DNA of 40,287 nt, taken from Gammaproteobacteria bacterium. Its GTDB lineage: Bacteria; Pseudomonadota; Gammaproteobacteria; Burkholderiales; Burkholderiaceae_B. Position numbers and translations under genes: made by a program. Numbering within the stretch: the stretch's first letter is position 1; every line of letters begins with the position of its first letter. The notes under the pieces were generated by a model. That model ran no database searches. It saw only the letters and a list, made by a program, of their open reading frames with translations, and was not told the DNA's origin. Positions 1 to 8,575 of the stretch are shown one piece after another. The stretch lies in contig JAHIXK010000007.1 of assembly GCA_018815245.1 (NCBI GenBank), forward strand, positions 1-40,287. Direction: 5' to 3'.

Positions 1-75
1 GCTCTTCAACACTACTTAAAACCCTGAAGAACCGCTTGCTTGCTTCGTTTCGTCCTGCTTGTCGTGCAGCAGAGA
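1..75 (-). other. Presumed 5' leader of an rRNA operon (runs off left edge)
   Basis: Reading leftwards from the promoter at 82-110, this stretch has no convincing reading frame and runs off the window edge. The region just after the predicted start (CTCGTTTCTCTGCTGC on the minus strand) resembles, from memory, the start of betaproteobacterial 16S rRNA leaders. The 16S gene itself would lie outside the window, so this assignment is an inference. Confidence 0.5.
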
Positions 76-81
76 AACGAG

Positions 82-110
82 ATTATGCACATCAATTCAA
101 AACCTGTCAA
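82..110 (-). promoter_or_regulatory. Strong sigma-70 promoter, rRNA type, facing left
   Basis: On the minus strand a perfect -35 box TTGACA (110-105) is followed by a 17-nt spacer and a -10 box CATAAT (87-82), predicting a start near position 75. Box quality, spacing and the following CTCGTTTCTCTG context match betaproteobacterial rRNA P1 promoters as I remember them. The promoter lies between the upstream gene's terminator (227-250) and the window edge, so it drives something outside the window. Confidence 0.75.
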
Positions 111-114
111 ACAC

Positions 115-130
115 TTTTGCGAAGAAATTT
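115..130 (-). promoter_or_regulatory. UP-element-like A/T tract upstream of the rRNA-type promoter
   Basis: Just upstream of the -35 box the minus strand reads AAATTTCTTCGCAAAA. It resembles the UP-element pattern (A-tract, T-tract, three bases, A-tract) at about -40 to -55, where the RNA polymerase alpha subunits bind. This supports a very strong promoter. No Fis site was sought rigorously. Confidence 0.4.
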
Positions 131-226
131 GTATTTTTCCGCGCCGCGACAAAAGTGTGTTCCAAACACCCCACAGGGCGATGAAAACAAGCCACTGACG
201 CACAAGGATTTTTTGGCGAGTTGCTT

Positions 227-250
227 AAAAAAAAGGCTCCATTTGGAGCC
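227..250 (-). terminator. Intrinsic terminator of the enoyl-CoA hydratase gene
   Basis: A perfect 6-bp inverted repeat (GGCTCC/GGAGCC, 4-nt loop, 235-250) is followed on the minus strand by eight T residues (234-227). It lies 110 nt downstream of the hydratase stop codon and upstream of the rRNA-type promoter, separating the two transcription units. The stretch 251-359 holds only AT-rich sequence, including a near-palindrome at 331-352. Confidence 0.8.
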
Positions 251-359
251 GTCAAAATATTTCAAAATTTTTACAGATACATCTGGTTTAAGAGGTGCGA
301 CACCGGAAAAACCGGGATTTAATTCAATTTAATTCCCAATTAATTGGAAATTAAACACT

Positions 360-1136
360 CTACTTGTTGGTGAAATCGGGCTTTCGTTTCTCAACAAAGG
401 CGGCCATGCCCTCTTTTTGGTCTTCTGTGGCGAACAAACTGTGGAACATGCGGCGCTCAAACAGCATTCCTTCGGACAGAGAGCCTTCGAATGCGCGGTT
501 AATGCTCTCTTTGGCCATCATGACGGAAGGAGTTGAGTAAGCGGCGATCACTGCTGCCGCTTCAATGGCTTCGTCGAGGCAGCGATCTGCGGGAACCACA
601 CGAGAAACCAGACCTGCACGCTCTGCCTCGGCAGCATCCATCAGTCTGCCAGTCAAACACAGGTCCATGGCTTTGGCTTTGCTGATGGCGCGTGGCAAAC
701 GCTGCGTACCACCTGCACCGGGAATAATGCCCAGCTTGATTTCGGGCTGACCGAACTTGGCGCTGTCTGCGCAAATGATGAAGTCGGTCATCATGGCAAG
801 TTCACAGCCACCACCCAATGCAAACCCGCGAACAGCTGCGATCACTGGTTTGCGAACATTGCGGATTGTTTCCCAATTGCGGGTGATGTATTCGCTTTTG
901 TATACATCCATATATGTAAAGGAGGCCATGGCCCCGATGTCGGCACCTGCGGCGAATGCTTTGTCACTGCCGGTAATCACCATGGCGCCGATGTTTTCGT
1001 CAGCGTCAAAGGCAACAAGCGCCTGACCAAGCTCGGTCATCAGCTGGTCGTTCAGTGCATTCAGTACCTGGGGGCGGTTCAGGCGGATCAAGCCGACCTT
1101 GCCGAGGGTTTCAACAAGAATGGTTTCATAGGTCAT
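360..1136 (-). CDS. Enoyl-CoA hydratase / crotonase family protein
   Basis: A 258-residue crotonase-fold enzyme, predicted to hydrate trans-2-enoyl-CoA to 3-hydroxyacyl-CoA in fatty-acid or aromatic-acid beta-oxidation in the cytoplasm. The oxyanion-hole region FALGGGCE (about 105-112) and the second motif [15 protein letters not shown] (129-143) carry both catalytic glutamates, E112 and E132. Length and the QRLPR motif are typical of short-chain enoyl-CoA hydratases (EchA/PaaF-like). Start: ATG with a good AGGAG site about 9 nt upstream. It is transcribed alone and ends at the terminator at 227-250. The divergent spacer to the SDR gene (1137-1289) contains a TTTGTACAAA palindrome (1266-1275) that could be an operator. 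The substrate cannot be fixed from sequence. Confidence 0.93.
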   Translation of the reverse strand: MTYETILVETLGKVGLIRLNRPQVLNALNDQLMTELGQALVAFDADENIGAMVITGSDKAFAAGADIGAMASFTYMDVYKSEYITRNWETIRNVRKPVIAAVRGFALGGGCELAMMTDFIICADSAKFGQPEIKLGIIPGAGGTQRLPRAISKAKAMDLCLTGRLMDAAEAERAGLVSRVVPADRCLDEAIEAAAVIAAYSTPSVMMAKESINRAFEGSLSEGMLFERRMFHSLFATEDQKEGMAAFVEKRKPDFTNK

Positions 1137-1289
1137 GTGATGAGTCTCCTGCTTTGTAATAGGGATGGGGAAAGTCTAACCGGACTATTTGGGCTTTCCT
1201 GTGACGCCAGGAAGTTTTGATTGAACGCGTGACTTTATTTTCTGTCTAGGACAAAATGAATTTACTTTGTACAAAACAGGTAGTTAACA

Positions 1290-2036
1290 ATGACAAAGCG
1301 TGTATTTGTGATGGGGGCCAACAGTGCGATTGCCCAGGCACTGGTGGACTTGTGTGTGAAGTCGGGGCAGGAAGTGATTGCCGCGGGCCGTGATGCTTCA
1401 GTACTGGAAGCGCTGTATGGCCAAATGACGGGTGTACATATATTGGAAGTGCAAGCCTGCGATTCTGCTTCAGTGGACGCTGCGTTTGGGGCATTGGCAA
1501 ATTCAGATACGCCCGTGGATGGATATGCCCATTGCGTGGGTTCTATATTGGTAGCGCCGTTGACCAAAACAACGGATGTGCAAATTGACAATGTGATGCA
1601 GGTCAATTTGATTTCTGCCATGTACGGCCTGCGTGCCTTTTTAAAGCAGGCAAAAACCCAAGGACAAGGTGGTGCTGCGGTGCTGGTGTCGACCTGTGCC
1701 ACTGGAATTGGCGTGCCAAACCACGAGGCGATTGCCGCGGCCAAGGCGGGTGTTGAGGGGTTGGCGAAATCGGCGGCGGCCACACATGCGGCTGACCACA
1801 TTCGGGTGAATGTGGTGGCGCCCGGGTTAACAGATTCACCCATTGCGTCTGCTTTCCTGAAAAGCGATGTGATGCGTGCAGCCAGTGGAAAACAGTACCC
1901 CTTGCAAGGCGTAAACGAACCCATGGAGGTTGCCCACGCTATGCATTGGTTGCTCAGCGACGGCGCAAGCCGAATGACTGGCGCAATTTTAAACGTGGAT
2001 GGCGGATTCCGGAATATTCGTCCGTTGGTGAAATAA
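1290..2036 (+). CDS. SDR-family protein lacking the catalytic Tyr
   Basis: A 248-residue short-chain dehydrogenase/reductase fold. The N-terminal nucleotide-binding motif appears as MGANSAIAQA (8-17), a variant of TGxxxGIG. The C-terminal half has the usual RVNVVAPGL and NVDGGF signatures. The catalytic YxxxK is altered: the sequence reads NHEAIAAAKAG (144-154), so Tyr is replaced by Ile148 while Lys152 is kept. The Ser before it survives as VST (133-135), and the NNAG motif is HCVG. A standard SDR redox reaction is therefore doubtful. It is the first gene of a rightward run, 7 nt before the photolyase-like gene, which suggests translational coupling. The function is unknown; a regulatory or NAD(P)-binding role, or different chemistry, is possible. 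Confidence 0.85.
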   Translation: MTKRVFVMGANSAIAQALVDLCVKSGQEVIAAGRDASVLEALYGQMTGVHILEVQACDSASVDAAFGALANSDTPVDGYAHCVGSILVAPLTKTTDVQIDNVMQVNLISAMYGLRAFLKQAKTQGQGGAAVLVSTCATGIGVPNHEAIAAAKAGVEGLAKSAAATHAADHIRVNVVAPGLTDSPIASAFLKSDVMRAASGKQYPLQGVNEPMEVAHAMHWLLSDGASRMTGAILNVDGGFRNIRPLVK

Positions 2037-2043
2037 GCACGCC

Positions 2044-3324
2044 ATGCAGCACCACACCTCATTCACGCACGAGCCAAGCCGACAGGCTGCTCTGGATGCA
2101 TTGGCCAGGGTGGACCCGGCGGTATACAGCAAGTCGCGCAACTTCCTTAACGGTGCGGTGACAGGATTGTCGCCATGGATCACGCACGGATTTCTGAGCC
2201 TGCGCGAGGCAGCCCGGTTACTGATGGAAAAGCACAGACTGGCCTTTGAAGACAAATTGATCTTCGAGTTTGCATGGCGCGAGTTTTTCAAGCATGTCCA
2301 CGGTGAATTGGGCAATCAGATTTTTTCTGATATTCGGCAGCCTGTTTGGCCCGGGCGTTACAAACAGGCGTTACCTGACGATATTCGGGCAGGCCGCACG
2401 GGTATTCAGGCGATTGATGAAGGTGTTCGGCTGCTGTACGAAACAGGCTACCTGCACAACCATGTCCGCATGTGGATCGCTTCCTATGTGGTGCATCTTC
2501 GCAAAGTGCACTGGAAAGTGGGGGCGGACTGGATGTATTCACATTTACTGGACGGGGACTTGGCGTCAAACCACCTGAGTTGGCAGTGGGTGGCCGGTAC
2601 ATTCAGTCACAAGCCTTATGTATTCAATGCAGGGAATGTTCAAAAGTATGCGCCGCGCTGGGACTGTTCAGACACGGCGATTGATACGACTTACGAGGAT
2701 CTGGAGAACATTGCCCGAAGCAAACATGAGGTGAGGCAGGAACCCGATGTGCCGGAACCGGGTATTTGTGAACCCACGGTTTTTGCATTGGAACACCTTT
2801 TACCAGTTTCAGACCTGAACCACAAAACAATTGACCTTCGTAGCCAGGCGGGTGTTGAAGCGACAGCGAAGATTATTGGCAATTTCCGGAAGGCCCGCTT
2901 GGTCCACCCTTGGGACTTGCGCAGTTGTTTTGAATTGAAACAGGAAGGTGAACTGCGGGTTGGCGTTTTCGACGCGGCGTTTCACGCCGAGCACCGGTGG
3001 AACAAGGCACGCTGGGCATTTGTGCAGGAAGCCATGGAACAAGGTTGCGACCAAATGTGGATTGTCGATACGGGCGATGTTGCGCTTTGCGCAACAATGC
3101 TGCGTCTTTTCACGCAAACCAACGCTGCATTTGAAATGCGGGAAACACTAAACCCAGGCTATTCGTTGATGCAACGCTGCCTGCCTTTAAGTTGGCTGGC
3201 TGATGAACGCTTGCTGCCAAACCCTGTACGATTTCAACAAAGCTTTTCGCGCTTTTACAGAGAAGCAACGGGGATGGCGGGAAGCCTGCAGGAAGCTGTA
3301 CATGGCGATATTTTGATCGAGTAA
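2044..3324 (+). CDS. Photolyase/cryptochrome-like flavoprotein with reversed domain order
   Basis: A 426-residue protein that begins directly with the FAD-binding helical domain of the photolyase/cryptochrome family. Typical landmarks are SRNFLNGAVTGLSPWITHG (31-49), FAWREFF (76-82), TGYLHNHVRMW (134-144), LLDGDLASNHLSWQWVAGT (168-186) and KPYVFNAGNVQKYAP (190-204). The usual N-terminal alpha/beta antenna domain is missing from the front. Instead residues about 282-365 read like it: LVHPWDLR, RVGVFDAAFHAEHRWNKAR and WIVDTGDV resemble the N-terminal RRDLR, FDP and RxxFL elements of ordinary photolyases. This suggests a circularly permuted protein. It may repair UV dimers or act as a photoreceptor, but the activity is not established. 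The start codon is 7 nt after the SDR stop, with a poor Shine-Dalgarno site. A DUF3429 gene follows after 8 nt. Confidence 0.85.
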   Translation: MQHHTSFTHEPSRQAALDALARVDPAVYSKSRNFLNGAVTGLSPWITHGFLSLREAARLLMEKHRLAFEDKLIFEFAWREFFKHVHGELGNQIFSDIRQPVWPGRYKQALPDDIRAGRTGIQAIDEGVRLLYETGYLHNHVRMWIASYVVHLRKVHWKVGADWMYSHLLDGDLASNHLSWQWVAGTFSHKPYVFNAGNVQKYAPRWDCSDTAIDTTYEDLENIARSKHEVRQEPDVPEPGICEPTVFALEHLLPVSDLNHKTIDLRSQAGVEATAKIIGNFRKARLVHPWDLRSCFELKQEGELRVGVFDAAFHAEHRWNKARWAFVQEAMEQGCDQMWIVDTGDVALCATMLRLFTQTNAAFEMRETLNPGYSLMQRCLPLSWLADERLLPNPVRFQQSFSRFYREATGMAGSLQEAVHGDILIE

Positions 3325-3332
3325 AAAGGACC

Positions 3333-3809
3333 ATGACACTAAAAACAAACTGGATGGATGTTTTGGGGTATGCGGGGTTAATCCCGTTTTTTGGCTTCGC
3401 TGCATTGACTGCGCTGTGCGGAGACACGGACATGGCAACGACCCTGGCCAACTACAACCTGCTGTATGGGTTGGCAGTTGTTTCATTTCTAGGTGCTGTG
3501 CATTGGGGTTTGGCAATTGCATTAAGCGGCCAGACAACTCCGGTGTATTTGGCAGGCGTGGACCAGGCGGATTTTGAGGCCCGAAGCTTCATTTGGGGAG
3601 TCACCCCTTCTCTGCTGGCCTGGCTGGCAAGCACATTTGCGCCCACGCAACTCGCGCTGTGGATACTGACTTTTATTTTGCTGCTTGTGTGGTTTGTTGA
3701 CCGATATTTTCTAAAGCCCATGAAGGTATTCGACCACTATTTGAAACTTCGCACACGCCTGACTGTGGGCGCGGTGCTTGGCTTGGGGTTGACTGCCTGC
3801 TTCGCATAA
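3333..3809 (+). CDS. DUF3429 family inner-membrane protein
   Basis: A 158-residue, very hydrophobic protein with about four to five predicted membrane segments (roughly 10-28, 45-64, 85-105, 108-128 and 142-156). The GAVHWGLAI stretch at the end of the second segment and the general layout match DUF3429, a family of unknown function. From memory, this family often sits beside photolyase-like genes. An AAGGA ribosome site lies just before the ATG, and the gene follows the photolyase stop by 8 nt, so it is in the same operon. No catalytic motif is visible. A link to light or redox sensing is inferred only from the neighbourhood. Confidence 0.8.
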   Translation: MTLKTNWMDVLGYAGLIPFFGFAALTALCGDTDMATTLANYNLLYGLAVVSFLGAVHWGLAIALSGQTTPVYLAGVDQADFEARSFIWGVTPSLLAWLASTFAPTQLALWILTFILLLVWFVDRYFLKPMKVFDHYLKLRTRLTVGAVLGLGLTACFA

Positions 3810-3858
3810 ATGGTGTAGTCTTGTTTCAGAGACAACAACACGCGTAGACGGAGCCATT

Positions 3859-4842
3859 ATGTTCAAGGCAATATTTCTTCAAAAAAACGAGCAGGGTGAA
3901 TTTAGCGCAAACCTTGCGCAACTGGATGAATCGCAATTGCCTGAGGCAGGCGATGTGCTGGTGCAAATTTCCCATTCCACACTGAACTTCAAAGACGGCC
4001 TGGCCATTTGCAACAAGCCGCCGGTGGTCAGGTTATGGCCAATGGTTGCCGGTATTGATGGTGCAGGCACCGTGCTGGAAAGTGCACACCCCAATTTCAA
4101 GGCTGGTGATGACGTGATTTTGAATGGCTTTGGTGTGGGGGAAACCCATTGGGGCTGCCTGGCTGAAAAAGCCAGACTGAAAGGTCACTGGTTGATTAAA
4201 CGCCCCGCCGGTTTAAGTGCTGAGCAAGCCATGGCAATTGGCACCGCTGGCTATACCGCCATGTTGTGCGTGATGGGCCTGGAGACACACGGCGTAAAAC
4301 CCGAGCAAGGTGAAGTTTTGGTAACTGGTGCCACCGGCGGTGTGGGCACGGTCGCGATTGCCTTGCTGAGCAAGCTAGGCTTTACCGTGGTGGCAACCAG
4401 CGGAAAACCCGAGCAAAGCCAGTTTTTGAAAAACCTGGGGGCCGCTGAAGTGCTGGATAGAAAAACACTGAGCGAACCTGGCAAACCCTTGCAACGTGAG
4501 CGTTGGGCTGGCGTGGTGGACTGCGTGGGCTCACACACACTGGCCAATGCCTGTGCACAAACAAAGTACGGCGGCACCGTGACTGCATGCGGTTTGGCGC
4601 AAGGCATGGACTTGCCTTCGTCAGTTGCGCCTTTTATTTTGCGCGGTGTCACACTGAAGGGTGTGGATTCCGTGATGGCACCCCTGGCCATTCGCGAAGA
4701 AGCGTGGCGCAGATTGGCCGCGGATCTTGATTTGAACAAGTTGTCCAGTTTGTCGCGCGTGCTGCCCATGGCGGACGCAATTGAGGCAGCAGGGCAGATT
4801 ATGGCGGGCGCGAACACTGGACGCGTCGTGATCAAAATGTGA
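3859..4842 (+). CDS. acuI: AcuI/YhdH-type NADPH-dependent reductase (MDR family)
   Basis: A 327-residue zinc-independent medium-chain dehydrogenase/reductase of the YhdH/AcuI group, whose known members reduce acrylyl-CoA to propionyl-CoA with NADPH. Family landmarks: N-terminal LNFKDGLAICNKP (42-54), VAGIDGAGTV (63-72) and the Rossmann motif VTGATGGVGTVAI (155-167). SKLGFTVVATSGKPEQ follows, where NADPH-specific members recognise the 2'-phosphate. There are no zinc-ligand cysteines. The ATG has a GGAG site at good distance. It follows the DUF3429 gene by 49 nt and precedes the M61 peptidase by 9 nt. The true substrate may be another enoyl-CoA or quinone, and the gene symbol rests on family similarity only. 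Confidence 0.85.
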   Translation: MFKAIFLQKNEQGEFSANLAQLDESQLPEAGDVLVQISHSTLNFKDGLAICNKPPVVRLWPMVAGIDGAGTVLESAHPNFKAGDDVILNGFGVGETHWGCLAEKARLKGHWLIKRPAGLSAEQAMAIGTAGYTAMLCVMGLETHGVKPEQGEVLVTGATGGVGTVAIALLSKLGFTVVATSGKPEQSQFLKNLGAAEVLDRKTLSEPGKPLQRERWAGVVDCVGSHTLANACAQTKYGGTVTACGLAQGMDLPSSVAPFILRGVTLKGVDSVMAPLAIREEAWRRLAADLDLNKLSSLSRVLPMADAIEAAGQIMAGANTGRVVIKM

Positions 4843-4851
4843 TGTATCCAC

Positions 4852-6705
4852 GTGAAGCGAACTATGCTGCATTATCTGGTTGAGGTGGCCGACCCAAAGG
4901 GCCACTATTTTGACGTGCAGTTGCAAGTGGAAATTCCGCTTTCAAAGCTGCAGGGTGCACAGGCAGATCGCTGGGTCGATTTGACACTGCCCGCCTGGAT
5001 TCCCGGCAGCTATTTGATTCGTGAATTTGCCAGAAACATTCTGTATGTAAAAAGCACAGTGAATGGCGCGGAATCGGTGTGTGCCAAAGTGGGCAAGGAT
5101 CACTGGCGCGTGCACCTGGACGCCGCCGCGGTGACCTCTGCCCATTCATCGGTGCTGTTGCTGTGCCACTGGCGTGTGTATGCGTGGGATTTGTCGGTGC
5201 GTGGTGCACACCTGGACGATACGCATGGATTTTTCAATGGCACCAGCCTTTTTCTGTGCCCGACAGGACTTGAAAACTCGCACATCGAGTTGATCGTCTC
5301 GCGACCCGGTGAAAACCTTGTCGACTGGGTGGTGGCCTGTGGCTTGCCAAGCCAACTCGGTACGCTGAAAGATGCCCATGGTTGCCCGGTTCTGAAGGCA
5401 GGCGGGCAGGTCAAATTTACTGCCCCCGATTACGACAGCTTGATTGACCACCCCTTTGAAATGGGCGCGTTAGAAGTTGAAAGCTTCGAGGCATTGGGTG
5501 TGAAACATGTGTTTGCTGTGTACGGGGCTGACAAAGACCTTGACCTTCAACGTATTTGCATTGACATGAAGCCGGTGTGCGAGGCACAAATTGCCTTGTT
5601 TGAACCCGACCACAAACGCGCGCCATTCGACACGTACTGGTTCATGCTTCATGCAACAGACAACGGGTACGGCGGCCTGGAACACCGAAACAGCACGGCA
5701 TTGCTGTTCAACAACGCAGAACTGCCCCAACGTGGCGTTGAGAAAGCGCCCAAAGGTTATGAAGGTTTTCTGGGCCTGTGCAGCCATGAATATTTTCACT
5801 CCTGGAATGTGAAGCGGATGAAACCCGCAGCGTTTGTTCCCTATGATTTGACACAGGAAAACTACACACGGTTGCTGTGGATTTTCGAAGGATTCACGTC
5901 GTATTACGATGATTTGATGTTGGCGCGCGCTGGGAAACTGGACGAAGCCGGGTATTTGAAATCTGTGGGTAGAACCATTGCGCAAGTGATGAAGGGCCCC
6001 GGACGTTTGAACCAAAGCGTGGCGGACAGTTCGTTTGACGCGTGGACCAAATATTATCGACAGGATGAAAACGCACCAAATTCAATCGTGAGTTACTACA
6101 CGAAGGGCGCTTTGGTGGCTTTGTGCCTGGATTCAGCCATTCGACAGCAGACAGCAGGCAAGAAAAGCCTGGACGATGTAATGCGCCTGATGTGGCAGCG
6201 CAAAGGCTTGACTGGCAAAGGTTTGCACGAAGACGAGTTTGCGACGCTGGTTGAAGAAGCAACCGGCATTGACCTTCAACAACAACTGCAACAATGGACA
6301 CACAGCACTGTGGAACTGCCACTGAGCGATGCACTGAAAACCTACGGTTTTTCGCTTGCACAAAGCCCAGGTGAGGAGGCGGTTTATTTGGGGCTGAACG
6401 GGCAATTCAAACCCGAGGGCATGCTGGTAAAACAGGTGATCAATGGCAGCCCGGCACACGTGGCCGGTGTGTCGGCAGGCGATGTGTTGGTGGCGATGGG
6501 CGGCAAGCGGCTGACGGAGGGCAATTACAAGCGGCTGTTGGCCAGCGCGCGGCCTGGCGAAAATTTCGATGTAATCGGCTTTCGGGCTGAGCGTTTGATG
6601 GAATTTGCTGTGCGTGCGGGTGAAGCTGCGTCAAACGAGTGGCTGATTGAAAAACTGGACAAGCCAGGGCACAAGGTGGTGCCCTGCCCTTGGCAGAACA
6701 GATAA
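4852..6705 (+). CDS. M61-family metallopeptidase with PDZ domain
   Basis: A 617-residue protein of the M61 (glycyl aminopeptidase) family. The N-terminal beta domain (about 1-200) is followed by a thermolysin-like catalytic domain with YGGLEHRNS (283-291), the zinc motif HEYFH (312-316) and the third ligand in IFEGFTSYY (E346). A PDZ domain lies near the C-terminus (about 500-580; core SPAHVAGVSAGDVLV). No signal peptide is visible, so it is probably cytoplasmic. The reading frame opens at GTG 4852; an ATG at 4864 in the same frame is the alternative start. It lies 9 nt after the acuI-like gene and converges on trpC, the stop codons being only 3 nt apart, so the two operons end tail to tail with no obvious terminator hairpin between them. 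Confidence 0.9.
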   Translation: MKRTMLHYLVEVADPKGHYFDVQLQVEIPLSKLQGAQADRWVDLTLPAWIPGSYLIREFARNILYVKSTVNGAESVCAKVGKDHWRVHLDAAAVTSAHSSVLLLCHWRVYAWDLSVRGAHLDDTHGFFNGTSLFLCPTGLENSHIELIVSRPGENLVDWVVACGLPSQLGTLKDAHGCPVLKAGGQVKFTAPDYDSLIDHPFEMGALEVESFEALGVKHVFAVYGADKDLDLQRICIDMKPVCEAQIALFEPDHKRAPFDTYWFMLHATDNGYGGLEHRNSTALLFNNAELPQRGVEKAPKGYEGFLGLCSHEYFHSWNVKRMKPAAFVPYDLTQENYTRLLWIFEGFTSYYDDLMLARAGKLDEAGYLKSVGRTIAQVMKGPGRLNQSVADSSFDAWTKYYRQDENAPNSIVSYYTKGALVALCLDSAIRQQTAGKKSLDDVMRLMWQRKGLTGKGLHEDEFATLVEEATGIDLQQQLQQWTHSTVELPLSDALKTYGFSLAQSPGEEAVYLGLNGQFKPEGMLVKQVINGSPAHVAGVSAGDVLVAMGGKRLTEGNYKRLLASARPGENFDVIGFRAERLMEFAVRAGEAASNEWLIEKLDKPGHKVVPCPWQNR

Positions 6706-6708
6706 ATT

Positions 6709-7497
6709 TCAGCCAAACAAATCGGCCAATGCCTGCCCCGGTGAAGGGGCGCGCATGAATGCTTCACCGACGAGAAAGGCGTGAATGTCGTTTGAGCGCA
6801 TCAGGGCAACGTCTTCACGCGTTGCGATGCCGCTTTCAGTGATCAGCAGGCGATCAGAACCCACGTGGTTTTTCAGGTTGATGGTGGTTTGAAGTGAGGT
6901 TTCAAAGGTGCGCAAGTTGCGGTTGTTTACGCCGATCAACGGTGTTTTCAATTGCAGCGCGACATCCATTTCAGCGGCGTCGTGCACCTCCACCAATACA
7001 TCCATGCCCAATTCATTCGCACATTGTTCCAGTTCCAGCAATTGGGACAATTCGAGTGCAGCGACTATCAGCAAGATGGCATCGGCGCCCAAGCCGCGCG
7101 CCTGAACCACTTGATAGGTGTCGATGATGAAATCCTTGCGGATGCATGGAAGACCACTGGCTTGACGGGCCATGTCAAGATACTGGGGTGCCCCTTTGAA
7201 GTACTGGACATCGGTGAGCACAGACAAACAGGTGGCTCCATGTTCGGCATAACTTGTTGCAATTTCAACCGGGTCGAATGGTTCGCGCAGAATGCCCTTG
7301 CTGGGGCTGGCACGCTTCACTTCGGCGATGACGGCGGGTAGCCCTTTGGCGACCGCAGTTTTCATGGCCATGGCAAAGCCGCGTGTGGGTTCAAGCCGGG
7401 CAGCTTTGGCCAACCACTGCAATTCAGACAACACTTGTTTGCCCTGTGCAATTTCTTCGCGTTTGGTGGCCAGAATTTTATCGAGTATGTCGCTCAT
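6709..7497 (-). CDS. trpC: Indole-3-glycerol phosphate synthase
   Basis: A 262-residue (beta/alpha)8 enzyme that converts carboxyphenylamino-deoxyribulose phosphate into indole-3-glycerol phosphate in tryptophan synthesis. Visible family motifs are [11 protein letters not shown] (catalytic Lys and phosphate-binding SPS), [12 protein letters not shown] (catalytic Lys), [17 protein letters not shown] and LLITESGI. It is monofunctional, with no fused TrpF. The open frame extends 34 codons upstream into trpD, but the protein clearly begins at MSDILDKI, which places the start at 7497, 13 nt after the trpD stop. It is the last gene of the rpe-gph-trp operon. trpF, trpB and trpA are not in the window. 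Confidence 0.97.
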   Translation of the reverse strand: MSDILDKILATKREEIAQGKQVLSELQWLAKAARLEPTRGFAMAMKTAVAKGLPAVIAEVKRASPSKGILREPFDPVEIATSYAEHGATCLSVLTDVQYFKGAPQYLDMARQASGLPCIRKDFIIDTYQVVQARGLGADAILLIVAALELSQLLELEQCANELGMDVLVEVHDAAEMDVALQLKTPLIGVNNRNLRTFETSLQTTINLKNHVGSDRLLITESGIATREDVALMRSNDIHAFLVGEAFMRAPSPGQALADLFG

Positions 7498-7510
7498 GAT
7501 GCGGTGCGCC

Positions 7511-8548
7511 TTATTGCCCGACCGACTGGGTGAAGTCGACGAACTCATTGAGTTTGCGAAATGCCGAGCCACTGGCAATGGTGGCGCGAGCCAGCTCAAC
7601 GCCCTGTTTCAAGTTGGACACCAAACCAGCGGTGTACAAGCCAGCTGCGCTGTTGAGCAACACGATGTCGCCAATAGCACCACCCTTGCCATTCAAGGCG
7701 TGGAAAATCTTGTCGCGTGACTCTTGCACTGAACCTGCATGCAGGCTGCTGTGGGAGGCACGGGCAAGACCGAAATCTTCCGGTTTGATGCTGTAGTGGC
7801 TGATTTGCCCGTCGCGTAATTCTGCGATTTTTGAGTCGCATTCAATGCACAGTTCATCCATGCCGTTTTCGCCGTGAACAATCAGGGCCTGCACTGAGCC
7901 CAAACGCTTGAGCACTTGCGCTTGCAGATCAAGCAGATTGGCACTGTAAACCCCCATGACCTGACGCTTGGCATTGGCCGGGTTGGTCAGTGGACCCAAA
8001 ATATTGAACACGGTGCGCACACCCAATTCTTTGCGGACAGGGCCGGCAAAACGCATGGCGCTGTGGTGATTCGGCGCAAACATGAAACCGATGCCAACCT
8101 GGGCAATTGAATCTGCCACCTGTTCAGGCTTGAGATTGATATTGACGCCCAACAGCTCAAGTACATCAGCACTGCCAGAATTGGACGACACACTGCGCCC
8201 GCCATGTTTGCCAACTTTGGCACCAGCAGCAGCCAACACAAACATGCAGGTGGTAGAAATATTGAAAGTTTGTGCGCCATCGCCGCCAGTTCCACACAGG
8301 TCGACCACCTCAGTTTCTGCGGGCAAGCCTACAGGTGTTACCAGGTCTCGCATTACTTGGGCGGCTGCGGCCACCTCGTCAACGGTTTCCCCCTTGACGC
8401 GCAAGCCAACCAGCAGGCCGGCAATTTGTGCGGTGGTCAGGCCGCCGCTGAGCAATTGTTCGAAAGCCTGCCGGGTCAGATCATGCGACAGGCTTTGCCC
8501 AGCAAGCAGTTGATTCAGTGTGGCGGAATAATTAAAAGGCTGCGACAT
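7511..8548 (-). CDS. trpD: Anthranilate phosphoribosyltransferase
   Basis: A 345-residue enzyme that joins anthranilate to phosphoribosyl pyrophosphate to give phosphoribosyl-anthranilate, the second committed step of tryptophan synthesis. It has the diagnostic CGTGGDG loop (85-91), NISTT, and [13 protein letters not shown] (114-126), which bind PRPP and anthranilate. Length is standard for the family. It lies 27 nt downstream of trpG in the same orientation, with trpC starting 13 nt after its stop. The start ATG has only a weak ribosome site, consistent with coupling to trpG translation. Confidence 0.97.
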   Translation of the reverse strand: MSQPFNYSATLNQLLAGQSLSHDLTRQAFEQLLSGGLTTAQIAGLLVGLRVKGETVDEVAAAAQVMRDLVTPVGLPAETEVVDLCGTGGDGAQTFNISTTCMFVLAAAGAKVGKHGGRSVSSNSGSADVLELLGVNINLKPEQVADSIAQVGIGFMFAPNHHSAMRFAGPVRKELGVRTVFNILGPLTNPANAKRQVMGVYSANLLDLQAQVLKRLGSVQALIVHGENGMDELCIECDSKIAELRDGQISHYSIKPEDFGLARASHSSLHAGSVQESRDKIFHALNGKGGAIGDIVLLNSAAGLYTAGLVSNLKQGVELARATIASGSAFRKLNEFVDFTQSVGQ

Positions 8549-8575
8549 GGTGTATGGAAAGTTAAATTTGAACGG

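Noticed and set aside
12-332. Overlapping open frames on both strands at the left edge
   Set aside because: They run across a clear rRNA-type promoter, its upstream A/T element and a terminator, and neither has a ribosome site or family pattern.
331-352. AT-rich near-palindrome after the hydratase stop codon
   Set aside because: One mismatch, all A/T-rich, no T-run beyond it; the real terminator is at 227-250.
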